Positions 1 through 8,302 of a DNA stretch of 12,791 bases are shown one piece after another. Every line of letters starts with the position of its first letter. The stretch's first letter is position 1. The notes beneath the pieces were generated by a model. The model was not told the DNA's origin. It did not search any database and was given only the letters and a program-made list of their open reading frames with translations. Origin of the DNA: Verrucomicrobiota bacterium (GTDB lineage: Bacteria; Verrucomicrobiota; Verrucomicrobiia; Opitutales; UBA953); NCBI GenBank assembly GCA_009924535.1, contig RFRI01000015.1:1-12791 (forward strand). The letters are read 5' to 3'. The position numbers and the translations under genes are program-made.

Positions 1-135
1 GCCGCCCGCAATCTCTTCGACCTGCTTCGCCAGCTCGATGGACGTGGCTACGAGACGATCCACGCCGAACTCGCCCCGCCTGCCGGTATCGGCGCGGCCT
101 ATAACGACCGCCTGACCCGCGCCGCCGCCCGCTGA
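1..135 (+). CDS. Threonylcarbamoyl-AMP synthase (Sua5/YwlC type), C-terminal fragment
   Basis: Only the last 44 residues of this gene lie in the window; it runs in from the left edge and ends in TGA at 133-135. The tail reads roughly as an LFDLLRQLD helix, an ETIHAELAPPAGIGAAYNDR stretch and a final LTRAAAR. This resembles the C-terminal accessory (Sua5) domain of L-threonylcarbamoyladenylate synthases, which make the threonylcarbamoyl-AMP precursor of t6A37 in tRNA from threonine, bicarbonate and ATP. The match is by recognition of the tail only; the catalytic YrdC domain is outside the window. The context agrees: Sua5/YwlC genes commonly sit beside prmC. Its stop overlaps the prmC start by one base (TGATG), which suggests translational coupling. 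Confidence 0.68.
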   Translation, partial: AARNLFDLLRQLDGRGYETIHAELAPPAGIGAAYNDRLTRAAAR

Positions 136-980
136 TGCAGAACTTGCTCGAGACGTTGAAGAAGGCCGCGGAATTCCTCGCCCGTAAAGGCCTTGAAAAA
201 CCGCGCGTCGAAGCGGAGCACCTTTTCGCCGCCGGCCTGGGCCTGAAACGCCTCGACCTGTACCTGCAGTTCGAACGCCTGCTCAATGACGATGAAGTGA
301 AGCGCCTGCGCGATCTCACCGTCCGCCGCGGCAACCGCGAGCCGCTTCAGCACATCGTCGGCAAGGTGGAGTTCCGCGATCTCGTCCTGAAGTCCGATAA
401 GCGCGCGCTGATTCCACGTCCGGAAACCGAAGAGCTCATCGACCTCGCGCTCGCCCTCTTTCCTGAAGACCAGGCCGTGCGTGTGCTCGACCTCGGTACG
501 GGCTCCGGCGCCATCGCGCTGGCCCTCGCCTCCGAACGCCCGCTCTGGAAGGTCGACGCGGTCGATCGTTCGCCTGACGCCCTTGCGCTCGCTCGTGAGA
601 ACGCCACGCAGTGCAACCTGACGGAGCGCGTCAATTTCGCTGAGTCCGACTGGTTCGCCGCCGTCACCGACGCTTACGACCTGATCATCTCGAATCCGCC
701 GTATCTCACCGAGGCCGAAGTGGCCGAGGCCGATCCGGAAGTCCGCGAGTTCGACCCGAAGTCCGCGCTCATCGCGCCGGAAGAAGGCCTCGCCGACCTG
801 CGTCGCATCCTCACCGACGCCCCGAAGTTCCTGCGTACCGGCGGCTGGGTAATCTGCGAGACCGGGATCGACCAGCATGCCGCCTTGGCTGAGCTCTGCG
901 CCAAACTGGGTTATGCGGAGTCCGCGGGTCTGCCCGACATGAGCGACCGCCCACGGTTCTGGAAAGCGAAGAAAGCATAG
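135..980 (+). CDS. prmC: Peptide chain release factor N5-glutamine methyltransferase
   Basis: PrmC (HemK) methylates the glutamine of the GGQ motif in release factors RF1/RF2, using S-adenosylmethionine in the cytoplasm. The 281-residue protein has the usual family length. A helical N-terminal release-factor-binding domain (about 1-85) precedes the IPRPETE signature (93-99). The SAM-binding loop is DLGTGSG (119-125) and the catalytic NPPY motif is at 187-190, which is diagnostic of amino-group methylation on glutamine/asparagine. The ATG at 135 overlaps the stop of the upstream Sua5-type gene, so no separate ribosome site is needed. The gene ends at a TAG just before a GA-rich repeat tract. 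All key motifs are intact, so a functional enzyme is expected. Confidence 0.95.
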   Translation: MQNLLETLKKAAEFLARKGLEKPRVEAEHLFAAGLGLKRLDLYLQFERLLNDDEVKRLRDLTVRRGNREPLQHIVGKVEFRDLVLKSDKRALIPRPETEELIDLALALFPEDQAVRVLDLGTGSGAIALALASERPLWKVDAVDRSPDALALARENATQCNLTERVNFAESDWFAAVTDAYDLIISNPPYLTEAEVAEADPEVREFDPKSALIAPEEGLADLRRILTDAPKFLRTGGWVICETGIDQHAALAELCAKLGYAESAGLPDMSDRPRFWKAKKA

Positions 981-981
981 T

Positions 982-1101
982 TCGAGGACCGGAGGGCAAG
1001 AGGACCCGAGGACCGGAGGTGATTTTACCTGCATGATTCCCTCGTGCCCTTCGGATCTCCAGTCCTCGTGACCTCGGACTCTCTTGTCCTCTTGCCCTTC
1101 G
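982..1101. repeat. GA-rich direct/inverted repeat tract between prmC and proS
   Basis: The gap between prmC and proS is filled by short related units. CGAGGACCGGAGG occurs at 983-995 and again at 1007-1019, a 24-nt period. AGGGCAAGAGGAC (993-1005) is repeated exactly inverted as GTCCTCTTGCCCT at 1086-1098, and GCCCTTCG occurs at 1046-1053 and 1094-1101. The left arm is therefore purine-rich on the plus strand and the right arm pyrimidine-rich, so an RNA could fold into a long imperfect hairpin with a loop of roughly 80 nt. It may be a decayed dispersed repeat, a transcript-processing or termination structure, or simple-sequence expansion; the sequence alone does not decide. An in-frame GTG at 1044 would extend proS through it, which is judged unlikely. 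Confidence 0.65.
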
Positions 1102-1127
1102 ACCCGCCTTTCCTCTTTACTGACCTT

Positions 1128-2657
<1,530 letters not shown>

Positions 2658-2671
2658 TCGGCGGTTTCTAG

Positions 2672-2697
2672 GTAGGGTTGAGCGCCCTCGCTCAACC
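2672..2697 (+). repeat. REP-like hairpin 1 (subfamily A)
   Basis: A 26-nt unit begins with GTAGGG (2672-2677) and forms a perfect 9-bp stem, GGTTGAGCG (2676-2684) with CGCTCAACC (2689-2697), closed by a CCCT loop. A GTAG head followed by a small palindrome is the layout of REP elements mobilised by RAYT (TnpA-REP) proteins. It lies 14 nt after the proS stop in a convergent gap, so it may also help end the transcript, but no T-run follows the stem. It is paired in inverted orientation with hairpin 2, four nt away. Confidence 0.8.
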
Positions 2698-2701
2698 GTG
2701 C

Positions 2702-2727
2702 GGCTGACCGAGGGCGGTCAGCCCTAC
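2702..2727 (-). repeat. REP-like hairpin 2 (subfamily A, inverted)
   Basis: Read on the minus strand, this 26-nt unit also begins GTAGGG and has the same 4-nt CCCT loop. On the plus strand the stem is GGCTGACCG (2702-2710) with CGGTCAGCC (2715-2723). Compared with hairpin 1, two stem positions differ and both differences are matched on the opposite arm, so the base pairing is kept. Units 1 and 2 point away from a 4-nt spacer with GTAGGG at both outer ends, like a BIME (paired REP) unit. Confidence 0.8.
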
Positions 2728-2739
2728 CCATTGCACCGG

Positions 2740-2764
2740 GTAGGGACGCCACTGCGTGGCGTCC
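2740..2764 (+). repeat. REP-like hairpin 3 (subfamily B)
   Basis: A 25-nt unit starts with GTAGGG at 2740-2745 and has a 9-bp stem, GGACGCCAC (2744-2752) with GTGGCGTCC (2756-2764), closed by a 3-nt TGC loop. It shares the GTAGGG head and the terminal TCC with hairpin 4 but differs from the subfamily A units in stem and loop. It begins 12 nt after hairpin 2, in the same convergent gap. Confidence 0.75.
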
Positions 2765-2828
2765 GTGGGCGGACGTACGTAATAAGGTCAATCAACTTGC
2801 CCGACGCTTCGTGCATGCCTCTGCGAAC

Positions 2829-2853
2829 GGACGCGATGTCATCGCGGCCCTAC
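2829..2853 (-). repeat. REP-like hairpin 4 (subfamily B, inverted)
   Basis: On the minus strand this unit reads GTAGGG, then CCGCGATG, A, CATCGCG and TCC, giving a 7-bp stem (2832-2838 with 2840-2846 on the plus strand) around a single unpaired base; the innermost pairs probably open to form the loop. Relative to hairpin 3, two stem differences are compensated on the opposite arm. It is inverted relative to hairpin 3 across a 64-nt spacer (2765-2828) in which no gene was seen. It ends just before the stop codon of the Cfa-like gene at 2860. Confidence 0.7.
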
Positions 2854-2859
2854 CTATTA

Positions 2860-4071
2860 CTAACCCTTCCGGTTCGGGCGGACGTAGACGGCCTGGACGA
2901 CGCCGATGTTGCGGTGCTCGAAGGCGGCCTGGCAGTAGCGGAAGTAGAGGCGCCACTTACGGATGAAGCGTTCGTCGAAGCCCATCCCGCGGACCTTGTC
3001 GAGGTTGGCCTCGAAGGCCTGGCACCAGGCGTCGAGGGTGCGCGCGTAGTCGCGGCCGAACTCCTCGAGGCGATCGAGCTGGAAGCCGCTCTCCTGCGTC
3101 ATCAGGTCGCCGACACGGTTGATCGAAAGCAGCAGCGAGCCGGGGAAGATATGCTTCTGGATGAAGTCCACGCCGTCGCGGAACTGCGCGTAGCGGCTAT
3201 CGGGGCAGGTGATGTACTGGAACGCGGCGATGCCATCGGGCTTGAGCAGGCGGCCGATCGAGGCGCAGAAGGCGGGCAGATACTTATGGCCGAGGGCTTC
3301 CATCATCTCGATGGACACGCACTTGTCGTAGAGGCCCTGATGGTCGCGGAAATCCTCGAGCTTGACGGTGATGCGGTCCGAAAGGCCCGCGGCTTGGATG
3401 CGCTCGACGGCGAGGTCATGCTGGGCCTGCGAGATGGTGAGCGAGGTGACGCGGCAACCGTATTTCTTGACGGCATGCAAAGCCCAACCGCCCCAGCCGG
3501 TACCGATCTCGATGACGTGATCCGTCGGTTTGAGCTGCAGGAAGCGGCAGAGCGACTCGTTCTTGTTGGCCTGCGCCTGCTCGAGCGAGTCGGTGCCTTC
3601 CCAGCGGGCCGAGGAATACATCATCGACGGGTCCAGGAAGAGGCGGAAGAAGTCGTTGGAGACGTCGTAGTGCTCCGAGATGTTACGACGGACGGTCTTC
3701 TTGTCGTTCGGACGGAGCAGGTGGCCGATGCGATCGGCGATGCGGAAGAGCCCGACGCCAAGCGCCTTGCGGGCGGAGCCGGACATGCCCGGGGTCTGGT
3801 CGATGTTCTGGATGAAGAAGCCGATGAGGGCGTTGAGGTCCGGAGAATCCCATTCGCCTTCCATGTAGCCTTCGGTGAGGCCGATGTCGGCCGCGAGCAT
3901 GATACGGCGGAAGGCGTTCTCGTCCGAGATCTCGATCCGCGCGCCGTTCTTGGCTTGCGGGTCGCCGAGCGTGAGCTCCGTGCCTTCGGGCAGGCGGAGC
4001 GAGAGGCGGCCCTTGGTGAGCTTGGCGAGCTCCGCAAGGACGAGCCGGCGGGCGAGGGAAGGGTTAGTCAT
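2860..4071 (-). CDS. cfa: Cfa-like SAM-dependent phospholipid acyl-chain methyltransferase
   Basis: Members of this family transfer a methylene or methyl group from S-adenosylmethionine to the cis double bond of phospholipid acyl chains at the inner membrane face. The 403-residue protein has the full family layout: an N-terminal lipid-binding domain (about 1-125), HYDVSNDFF (134-142), the SAM loop EIGTGWGG (188-195), SIEMMEALGHKY (253-264) and VDFIQKHIFPG (301-311). The residue aligned by eye with the bicarbonate-binding cysteine of E. coli Cfa (YSCAYW) is serine here (YSSARW, 152-157), and the family LHTIG segment reads QYITC. It may therefore be a methyltransferase of the DUF1365-linked subfamily rather than a classical cyclopropane synthase. 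Its ATG overlaps the DUF1365 stop by 8 nt (ATGACTAA), indicating coupled translation. Confidence 0.9.
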   Translation of the reverse strand: MTNPSLARRLVLAELAKLTKGRLSLRLPEGTELTLGDPQAKNGARIEISDENAFRRIMLAADIGLTEGYMEGEWDSPDLNALIGFFIQNIDQTPGMSGSARKALGVGLFRIADRIGHLLRPNDKKTVRRNISEHYDVSNDFFRLFLDPSMMYSSARWEGTDSLEQAQANKNESLCRFLQLKPTDHVIEIGTGWGGWALHAVKKYGCRVTSLTISQAQHDLAVERIQAAGLSDRITVKLEDFRDHQGLYDKCVSIEMMEALGHKYLPAFCASIGRLLKPDGIAAFQYITCPDSRYAQFRDGVDFIQKHIFPGSLLLSINRVGDLMTQESGFQLDRLEEFGRDYARTLDAWCQAFEANLDKVRGMGFDERFIRKWRLYFRYCQAAFEHRNIGVVQAVYVRPNRKG

Positions 4072-4915
4072 GGGGGCCGGTAAGTTCGGAAGTGGGATGC
4101 CGCAGGTTGCGCTGCTGGGGAATGTCGTCGCCCTTACGGCGGAAGGGAAGTTTCTTCACCAGCCAAAGCCAGGCGGCGTGCAGGTGGATCAGCGTGATGA
4201 CCTTAAGGATCAGCAGGGGCGACTTCAGGGTCAGCCAGAGCAGGCGTAAGTCCGTCAGCGGGACTTGTTTGCCCGTCCAGGCGCTGACCAGGGACTTATG
4301 GCCGTCTTCATAGTGGTCGACGGTGATGGCCAGCCGGCCGTCCGGCAGGCGGAGGGTGAATTCGAATTCGGTATCCAGCTTCGAGAAAGGCGAGACGTAG
4401 AACCGCTTCGGGGTCCGCAGCTGCAGGTAAGCGTCGCCGTCGTAATCCCGCTTCAGGCAGGCCTGGCCGAGGAACCACGCCTTGCGTTCGCCGAAGGTGT
4501 TGTGGACCTCGGCGATGCCGCAGACGAGCGCCCCGTCCACGGTCGCCATCATGAACACCGCGGGGTTGTAGGATTTGCCGAAGGCACGCGGCATGGCGAC
4601 CAAGGTGAGGTGGGCGCGCTCCGGCAACGGCTCGCCCTGCGCGGCGACGAAGGCCCGGAAGCGCCCGGCCAGCGTATCCGCCGCCTTGCCGAATTCCTGC
4701 GGGACGCCTTCCGGTTGGAAGATCTCTGCGGACGGCAGGAAATCCTGGTCGCGGAAACGGTACGGCGAGAAGCGTCGTCCGAGCATGAAGTGTCCGCCGC
4801 GCGTCGACTCCACGGCCGCGGCGTCGATGGCCAGGGCGAAGGCCGCGTGCGTGAAGTCATGACGCTTCGGCCGGAGCCGGGCGTGCATCACTTCCGCGTC
4901 GTACAGTCGGGGCAT
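4064..4915 (-). CDS. DUF1365 family protein
   Basis: This 283-residue protein matches the DUF1365 family, whose genes are regularly next to Cfa-like methyltransferases and FAD amine-oxidase-like proteins. Its biochemical role is unknown, and a part in fatty-acid modification is inferred from that linkage. The start MPRLYDAEVMHARLRPKRH is typical of the family, followed by FSPYRFRDQDFL, a central SYNPAVFMMATVDGALVCGI stretch, a PKRFYVSPF segment and a hydrophobic C-terminal part (LLWLTLKSPLLILKVITLIHLHAAWLWLV) that probably contacts the membrane. ATG 4915 was chosen because the reading frame upstream is only an antisense shadow of the GIDE-LemA gene. In most genomes the FAD oxidoreductase gene lies immediately upstream; here a plus-strand gene intervenes, so this pair needs its own promoter, presumably in 4916-4999. 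Confidence 0.9.
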   Translation of the reverse strand: MPRLYDAEVMHARLRPKRHDFTHAAFALAIDAAAVESTRGGHFMLGRRFSPYRFRDQDFLPSAEIFQPEGVPQEFGKAADTLAGRFRAFVAAQGEPLPERAHLTLVAMPRAFGKSYNPAVFMMATVDGALVCGIAEVHNTFGERKAWFLGQACLKRDYDGDAYLQLRTPKRFYVSPFSKLDTEFEFTLRLPDGRLAITVDHYEDGHKSLVSAWTGKQVPLTDLRLLWLTLKSPLLILKVITLIHLHAAWLWLVKKLPFRRKGDDIPQQRNLRHPTSELTGPHD

Positions 4916-4999
4916 CTGTCCGGAGGGTGAAAGGTTCGGGGTCGGGCGCAAGCGTCCCCTCGCCCAAACCTTGCTAAACCGTCCGCCCCGGGCATAACG
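4916..4999. promoter_or_regulatory. Divergent intergenic region, DUF1365/GIDE-LemA
   Basis: These 84 nt separate the divergent starts of the DUF1365 gene (minus) and the GIDE-LemA gene (plus), so both promoters are expected here. No convincing -35/-10 pair or clear operator was found; the only notable pattern is two CTAAACC/CCAAACC-like words near 4963-4980 and a short GGGCG/CGCCC inverted repeat (4944-4948 and 4961-4965). The assignment rests on gene orientation alone. Confidence 0.35.
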
Positions 5000-6289
5000 A
5001 TGTCCGTGTCCCAAGATGCCTCCGGAGCCGGTCTGATCGCTCTCCTCGCCTCCGGCGGGTGCCTGCTCCTTGCGTTGAACGCCGGCCGCAAGCGTCGCCT
5101 GCTCGACGATACCCCGATCTCGAAAGCCTTGGGGGTCTTCGTCGGGGAGGTCGAGGTGGAGGGCGTCTGCGTCCGCCGCGATCCGTTCATCAGTTACTTG
5201 GCCGAGAAGCCGTGCGTCGTTTACCGCTGGTCGGTGGATGAGCACTGGCGGCGCGCCCGGCAGGAGACCTATACGGACGACAAGGGCCGCACCCGCACGC
5301 GCACGGTGATCGACACGGGCAGCGACACCGTCGCCTCCGGCGGCGAGTCGGGCGGCTTCTACATCCAGGACGATACCGGCTACGTCTGGGTCAACCCCGA
5401 GGGCGCCGACATGGACACCCTCACGATGTTCGATCGCGACGTCGATGAGAGCGATCCGCTTTATTACGACAAGGGCCCTTCCGATGCGGTCGAAGGCTCG
5501 ACCGGCGAACGTAGCTTCACCGAATACGGCCTGGTCATCGGCACGCCGCTCTTCGTCCGCGGCCGCGCCAGCGAACGCCCCGACATCGTCGCCGCCCAGA
5601 TCAAGCACGAGGACAAGGCGGACATGTTCATCATCACGACGCGCAAGGCCCATGAGGTCAGCGAAGGCAAGGCCTCGGCCTTCGTGCTCTGGAACGTCTT
5701 CGGCGCGCTGCTGGCCGGTGGCTTCGGCGCCATGCTCACGGCCGGCGCCCGGCCTGAGGTCGCTCCGTTCGGCCTGCTCCTCGGCGTCATCCTCTACCTC
5801 ATCGCCCTCGGCTTCGGCTGGGTCTGGATGGTCTTCAACAGCATCGTGGGGCTGCGTAACCGCGTACGCCAGGCGCAGTCGCTCATCGATATCCAGCTGA
5901 AGCGCCGCGCCGACCTGATCCCTCCGCTGGTCGCCTGCGTCCAAGGTTTCCGCGCCCATGAGGCCTCCGTCCAGACGCTCGTCGCCGCGCTCCGCTCCCA
6001 GGCGTCGGGCGCCCGTGCTTCCGCGTTGGCCCCGATGCTCATCGCCGTGGCGGAGCGCTATCCGGACATCCGCGCGCAGGAGTCGTTCGACGAGCTGCGC
6101 AAGAACCTGGTCGAGACCGAGGACCGCATCGCGCTGGCCCGCGCCTACTACAACAACATCGCGACGTTCTATAACACCCGTCTCGAGCGCGTGCCGGACC
6201 GCTATGTCGCCGACATCCTGAAGATGCAGCCGGAGCCGCTCTTCCAGGCCGAAGGGTTCGAGCGCCAGGCGCAGAAGATCGCCTTCTGA
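5000..6289 (+). CDS. GIDE-LemA fusion membrane protein
   Basis: This 429-residue protein joins two known domains. After a first membrane segment (about 10-28), residues about 43-225 resemble the GIDE domain of MUL1-like proteins, with GVFVGEVEVEGVCV, an EKPCVVYRWSV segment and a late SFTEYGLVIGTPLFVRG segment. Two more membrane helices follow (about 226-248 and 255-279). The C-terminal 150 residues are a LemA domain with NSIVGLRNRVRQAQSLIDIQ, KRRADLIPPLV, AVAERYPDIRAQESFDEL and ALARAYYNNIATFYN, all classical LemA positions. LemA proteins are membrane-anchored helical proteins of uncertain function, often beside TPM-domain genes; none is seen here. No RING finger is present, so ubiquitin-ligase activity should not be assumed. 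The gene lies opposite to, and inside, the lipid-modification gene set. Its stop (6287-6289) abuts the stop of the FAD oxidoreductase gene with no gap. Confidence 0.85.
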   Translation: MSVSQDASGAGLIALLASGGCLLLALNAGRKRRLLDDTPISKALGVFVGEVEVEGVCVRRDPFISYLAEKPCVVYRWSVDEHWRRARQETYTDDKGRTRTRTVIDTGSDTVASGGESGGFYIQDDTGYVWVNPEGADMDTLTMFDRDVDESDPLYYDKGPSDAVEGSTGERSFTEYGLVIGTPLFVRGRASERPDIVAAQIKHEDKADMFIITTRKAHEVSEGKASAFVLWNVFGALLAGGFGAMLTAGARPEVAPFGLLLGVILYLIALGFGWVWMVFNSIVGLRNRVRQAQSLIDIQLKRRADLIPPLVACVQGFRAHEASVQTLVAALRSQASGARASALAPMLIAVAERYPDIRAQESFDELRKNLVETEDRIALARAYYNNIATFYNTRLERVPDRYVADILKMQPEPLFQAEGFERQAQKIAF

Positions 6290-7260
6290 TCAGGCCGCCC
6301 AAGCGTCGCGGCCGAGGAGCTGCGAGCAGAGGCGATGGGCCGACCAGAAGCCGTCTTCGTGGAAGCCGTGACGCTGCCACGCACCGACGAAGTGCGTCCG
6401 CGAACCGTCCCGGGCGTTGAGCGCGGGGATCTCGCTTTGGGCCGCCACGGCTTCGAGCGAGAAGAGCGGGTGTTCGGTCGGGATGATGCGGATGATCTTC
6501 TTCGGGTCGACTTGGTCGGGGTGGTTGATCGTGACGACGAAGTCCCCCTTGTCCGTGAGGCCTTGCAGAAGCGGAAATCGGCCGGGTGGGCTTTCAGCAG
6601 CGCGTCGACGTAGGTACGCGAGCCGCCTTCGAGCGTCAGCCACTGATGCTGCGTGTCGAGGCCGAGGAAGCCGTGGTTATGGAAGAAGCGCATCAACGCC
6701 GCGGCCGGGAAGCCGAGCATCTTTTCCGCCGGCGTCGACCACACCGCGGCCGACATGGGGATGAGGTAGAGGTCGAGGAAGTCCTGGCCGAGCCCCTTCT
6801 GCGCGCACCAGTCGCGCAGCGAGGTGGTCTCGGCCTCGGTCGACTGCCACTCGGTCTTGGCGAGCTTATTGAATTTGTCGATTTGGAGCAGCAGCTTCCA
6901 GAAGCGCAGGCTGAAGAGGTTGCGGCGCTGGGCGAAGAGGTGGTTGAGCGAGCTGCCGCACCATTCGAGCCCGGTCGGGTCGTGGCGGACCGCGAAGGAC
7001 ATCGAGGTCTGCTTGGGCTTCACGCCGAGTTCCTTGAACAGCCGGCAGAGGTGCGGGTAGGTCACCTCGTTGAAGACCATGAAGCCCGTGTCCATCGGCA
7101 GCGCCCGCCCGGTGCCGGGCTCGGTGACATCGATGGTGTGCGCGTGGCCGCCGGGGCGGGTGTCGTGGTCGAAGACGGTGACGTCGTAATGGGCGCGCAG
7201 GAAGCGCAGGCAGCCGAGGCCGCTCACGCCGGACCCGACGATGGCGATCCGTTCACGCAC
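6290..7260 (-). pseudogene. FAD-dependent amine-oxidase-like oxidoreductase, internal deletion with frame change
   Basis: The N-terminal part, from a GTG at 7260, is a clear flavin-binding oxidoreductase: dinucleotide-binding IVGSGVSGLG (7-16), PGGHAHTID (37-45), MDTGFMVFNEVTYPHL (56-71) and GGSRTYVDALL (212-222). That frame loses all similarity after about residue 230 (near 6571) and runs on in low-complexity arginine/serine sequence. A second frame picks up at once with LQGLTDKGDFVVTINHP and ends at 6290 with HFVGAWQRHGFHEDGFWSAH, the family's usual C terminus. From memory of the family, roughly 100 residues that normally separate these parts are absent, so a deletion not divisible by three joined them near 6563-6575. 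The gene overlaps the desaturase stop by 8 nt (GTGCGTGA). An assembly error is the main alternative. Confidence 0.8.
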
Positions 7261-8233
7261 GCGGTGCCGAGGCCTCCGCCTTGGTGCGTTCCGCCTCCTC
7301 GTAGACCGAAGCCGGCACGCCCTTGAGGCCCCAGATCAATCCCATCCACGACATGACCTTGAGGCCGTAATAGGTCGGGTCGAACTCCCACCAGTAGAAG
7401 CCCTGCTTGGTCGTGGCCTGATAGCGGTGATGGTTGTTGTGCCAGCCTTCGCCGAGGGTGATGAGGGTGAGGATCAGCGAGTTGCGGGACTCGTCGCCGG
7501 TGGTCTGGAAGCGCTTGGTGCCGAAGACGTGGGCGAGGGAGTTGATGCAGCCGGTGCCATGGAAAAGCACGACGGTCGAGATGATGCCCCAGACGAGCAG
7601 CTGCGGGCCGTTGGTATCGTAGCCATGGGCGCCGAGCCAGGCGCCGGCGCCGTAGGTCAGGCCGCCGGCGAGCAGCGGAATCAGGATGTCGAAGCGGTTC
7701 AGGAAGACGAGCTCGGGGTACTTCGCGAGGTCGGAGACCTTGGAGTAGTCGGTCGGAAAATTCCGCTTCGCGGTGATCCAGCCGATGTGCGACCACCAGA
7801 AGCCGTCGACGACCGGGGAGTGCTTGTCCTCTTCCTCGTCGGAATGCTTGTGGTGGTGGCGATGCGTGCAGGCCCACCAGAGCGCGCCGCGCTGCACGGC
7901 CGTGGCGGACCAGACGGCCATCACGAACTGGAAGGTCCGGGAGGTGGAGTAGGTCTTGTGCGAGAAATACCGGTGGAGGAAGCCGGTGATCGCGAACATC
8001 CGGAAGAAATAAAGTCCGACCGCGGTCCAGACGGCGATGGGACTGACGCCGACCCAGATTACGGCGAAACAGGCCAGATGGAGGATGATAAAGGGGATGG
8101 AACGGGTCCAATCCACCTTCTTGGGGGTATTCTGGAGAGCTTCGACACCTTCCGGGATGTGGTCCGCATCGAACCAGCGGATCAGGGAACGGAAGAATCC
8201 GTCCTCGGGACGCTGGGCAAGGGGGTTGGACAT
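7253..8233 (-). CDS. Membrane fatty-acid (acyl-CoA type) desaturase
   Basis: This 326-residue integral membrane di-iron enzyme is expected to introduce a cis double bond, probably delta-9, into fatty acyl chains using oxygen and an electron donor. All three histidine boxes are intact: HRYFSH (87-92), HRHHH (124-128) and HNNHH (265-269). Hydrophobic segments lie at about 45-82, 183-200 and 211-228, and the GEGWHNNHHRY and WWEFDPTYYG segments are typical of the stearoyl-CoA-desaturase-like family. It is the first gene of the minus-strand group and overlaps the damaged FAD oxidoreductase by 8 nt. Its product could supply the unsaturated chains used by the Cfa-like enzyme. It is transcribed divergently from the ECF sigma factor, so the shared gap 8234-8351 probably carries its promoter. 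Confidence 0.92.
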   Translation of the reverse strand: MSNPLAQRPEDGFFRSLIRWFDADHIPEGVEALQNTPKKVDWTRSIPFIILHLACFAVIWVGVSPIAVWTAVGLYFFRMFAITGFLHRYFSHKTYSTSRTFQFVMAVWSATAVQRGALWWACTHRHHHKHSDEEEDKHSPVVDGFWWSHIGWITAKRNFPTDYSKVSDLAKYPELVFLNRFDILIPLLAGGLTYGAGAWLGAHGYDTNGPQLLVWGIISTVVLFHGTGCINSLAHVFGTKRFQTTGDESRNSLILTLITLGEGWHNNHHRYQATTKQGFYWWEFDPTYYGLKVMSWMGLIWGLKGVPASVYEEAERTKAEASAPRA

Positions 8234-8302
8234 CTGGTTCGCAGTTAGAAGGGGCGGGGGCCTTTCGCAACTGCTTTGACGCTTTTGCCCCGCCCGCCAA
8301 AC

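Noticed and set aside
1044..1127. In-frame GTG extension of proS by 28 codons
   Set aside because: The extra codons are repeat DNA and family similarity starts after ATG 1128.
2672..2853. CRISPR array
   Set aside because: Units are inverted pairs of two types with unequal spacers (4, 12 and 64 nt), not direct repeats with uniform spacers, and no cas gene is present.
2658..2859. Classical rho-independent terminator between proS and the Cfa-like gene
   Set aside because: The hairpins are strong but none is followed by a T-run; they are better explained as REP-like repeats, though they may still influence transcript ends.
2698..4083. Long plus-strand open frame opposite the Cfa-like gene
   Set aside because: Composition is typical of an antisense shadow (strings of acidic and small residues) and the minus-strand frame carries all Cfa motifs.
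6202..6570. Arg/Ser-rich C-terminal continuation of the oxidoreductase first frame
   Set aside because: Similarity to the family moves to the other frame at about 6570; the continuation is out-of-frame translation running past the true stop into the opposite LemA gene.
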